From contig CAJPSU010000055.1 of assembly GCA_905373345.1 (NCBI GenBank), positions 1 through 5,174 of the forward strand: DNA of 5,174 nucleotides, given 5' to 3'. The position numbers were made by a program, and so were the translations under genes. The notes beneath the pieces are model-generated. The model did not search any database. It was not told where the DNA came from and saw only the letters and a program-made list of their open reading frames with translations. This stretch comes from Candidatus Saccharimonadota bacterium (lineage in GTDB: Bacteria > Patescibacteriota > Saccharimonadia > Saccharimonadales > Saccharimonadaceae). This document shows positions 4,314-5,174 of this stretch, in pieces; within the stretch, counting starts at the first letter, position 1, and each line of letters starts with the position of its first letter.

Positions 4314-5174
4314 ATGAATGATATACTGCCATGTATTGCGAAAATAATCAAAAAAAAGTTTAATCAAGATGTTTCTGTTGAATGCAGCCGTCCCGACCCG
4401 AAATTTGGCGATTTAGCAACGAATGTTGCACTGCAGCTTGCTAAGCCGCTTGGTAAAAATCCGCATGAAATCGCCGAACAGATCGCCGAGAAATTGCGCG
4501 GCGAAGCGGATTTCGCCGAGGTTAGCGTGGCGGGGCCGGGGTTTATTAATATTAGACTCAGCGACAGTGCACTGCTGGAATCGTTGCGGGTGCGACCGGC
4601 TACGCGGCGCCAGGGTCAGGTGGCGGTGATCGAGACTAATTGTCCGAATCCGTTCAAAGCCATGCATATCGGGCACGCGCTCAATTCGACGCTGGCGGAC
4701 ACCATGGCGAACCTGCTGGCGGTCAGCGGCGCAGCGGTGCACCGAGTCAGTTATCACGGCGATGTCGGTACGCATGTCGGCAAAAGCATGTGGGCGATTT
4801 TGCGCGAAATCGACCGCGACCCGGCGAAACTAGACGAAATTCCGCCGGAAAAGCGCAACGAATTTATGAGCCGCATGTATGTCGAGGGCTCGAAGGCTGC
4901 CAAAGAGTCACCGGAAGCGCGGGCAGAAATCGATGAATTAGCCAAGCAATCGTTCATTTTGGACGACCCGATTTACAAGCAAGTTTACGAAATCTGCAAG
5001 CAGTGGAGCTATGACGAAATCGATGCCAATGTGGCGCGGCTGGGCAATGTGCCGATCGAACGGCGTTACTCTGAGAGTGAAACCGAAGAGCTGGGCAAGG
5101 CTTTGATCATTGAAAAAACGCCTGAAGTATTCAAAAAATCCGACGGCGCCTACATTTTCGAGGGCAGCAAATAC
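4314..5174 (+). CDS. argS: Arginyl-tRNA synthetase, 5' part only
   Basis: This class I synthetase charges tRNA-Arg with arginine. The first 287 codons are present and the frame is open to the window end. The N-terminal tRNA-contacting domain (residues 1 to about 85) shows RPDPKFGDLATNVALQLAK (26-44) and VAGPGFINIRLS (72-83). The catalytic domain begins at about 103 with VAVIETNCPNPFKAMHIGH. The class I signature HIGH is at 118-121, followed by YHGDVGTHVGK, the equivalent of the family's usual HLGDWGTQFGK segment with Val replacing Trp. The KMSK-like region and the anticodon-binding domain lie beyond the window. The start is chosen because it is the first ATG after the promoter and gives the usual N-terminus. 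G+C seems to rise from about 4450 relative to the genes before it, but the family is universal and there is no other sign of transfer. Confidence 0.95.
   Translation, partial: MNDILPCIAKIIKKKFNQDVSVECSRPDPKFGDLATNVALQLAKPLGKNPHEIAEQIAEKLRGEADFAEVSVAGPGFINIRLSDSALLESLRVRPATRRQGQVAVIETNCPNPFKAMHIGHALNSTLADTMANLLAVSGAAVHRVSYHGDVGTHVGKSMWAILREIDRDPAKLDEIPPEKRNEFMSRMYVEGSKAAKESPEARAEIDELAKQSFILDDPIYKQVYEICKQWSYDEIDANVARLGNVPIERRYSESETEELGKALIIEKTPEVFKKSDGAYIFEGSKY

Noticed and set aside
4413..4957. Long antisense and other-frame open frames inside argS
   Set aside because: The argS frame is fully supported by family motifs including HIGH; the other frames are by-products of its GC-rich codons.
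1..5174. Recoded UGA (as in Gracilibacteria/Absconditabacteria, UGA = Gly)
   Set aside because: No conserved protein here needs an in-frame TGA, glycine is written with GGN throughout, and all frames end in TAA or TAG. The lack of TGA stops in six genes is too small a sample to mean anything.
1..5174. tRNA, rRNA, CRISPR arrays or insertion sequences
   Set aside because: No cloverleaf-like sequence, spaced repeats, transposase frames or terminal inverted repeats were seen; coding density leaves no room for them.

Overview
The window looks like part of a small bacterial genome of the Patescibacteria/CPR type, most likely Saccharibacteria (TM7)-like. This is inferred from the Chlamydia-like class I ribonucleotide reductase (RNR), very tight gene packing, several sub-70-residue proteins, and three genes whose ATG sits 6-8 nt after an extended -10 box, as in leaderless transcripts. 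The standard genetic code fits: Trp is TGG, no reading frame needs TGA, and the six visible stops are TAA or TAG. The assignment is from memory of protein features, not from a search.

Positions 1-2309 hold a ribonucleotide reductase block on the + strand. It contains the 3' end of nrdA (220 codons visible), a complete nrdB, a short FMN split-barrel (PPOX-like) gene, and a 64-residue acidic protein ending in Cys-Ile-Gly-Cys-Gln. The first three genes are separated by 7-11 nt. The fourth follows after 100 nt that contain a weak hairpin and a possible promoter. NrdB has Phe where class Ia/Ib enzymes carry the radical Tyr, and Glu as first metal ligand, as in the class Ic (Mn/Fe) enzyme of Chlamydia. 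NrdA ends without the usual C-terminal cysteine pair, while the small downstream protein ends in exactly the kind of C-x-x-C-Q tail that closes many NrdA proteins. The main hypothesis is therefore that the thiol-relay tail of this reductase has been split off as a separate polypeptide.

Positions 2310-2450 are a dense regulatory interval. They hold a 12-bp hairpin terminator that overlaps a second, mutually exclusive hairpin, a perfect 28-bp palindrome, and an extended -10 promoter for pyrG. Positions 2451-4055 encode a complete CTP synthase (synthetase plus glutaminase domains).

A strong promoter made from the last codons of pyrG drives an unrecognised 55-residue protein (4077-4244). This is followed by a rho-independent terminator and then by another extended -10 and the 5' 287 codons of argS (arginyl-tRNA synthetase), which runs off the window. 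NrdAB and PyrG belong together as nucleotide supply: PyrG makes CTP, and the reductase makes deoxyribonucleotides, including dCDP. ArgS is an independent housekeeping unit. No RNA genes, mobile elements or CRISPR arrays were seen.
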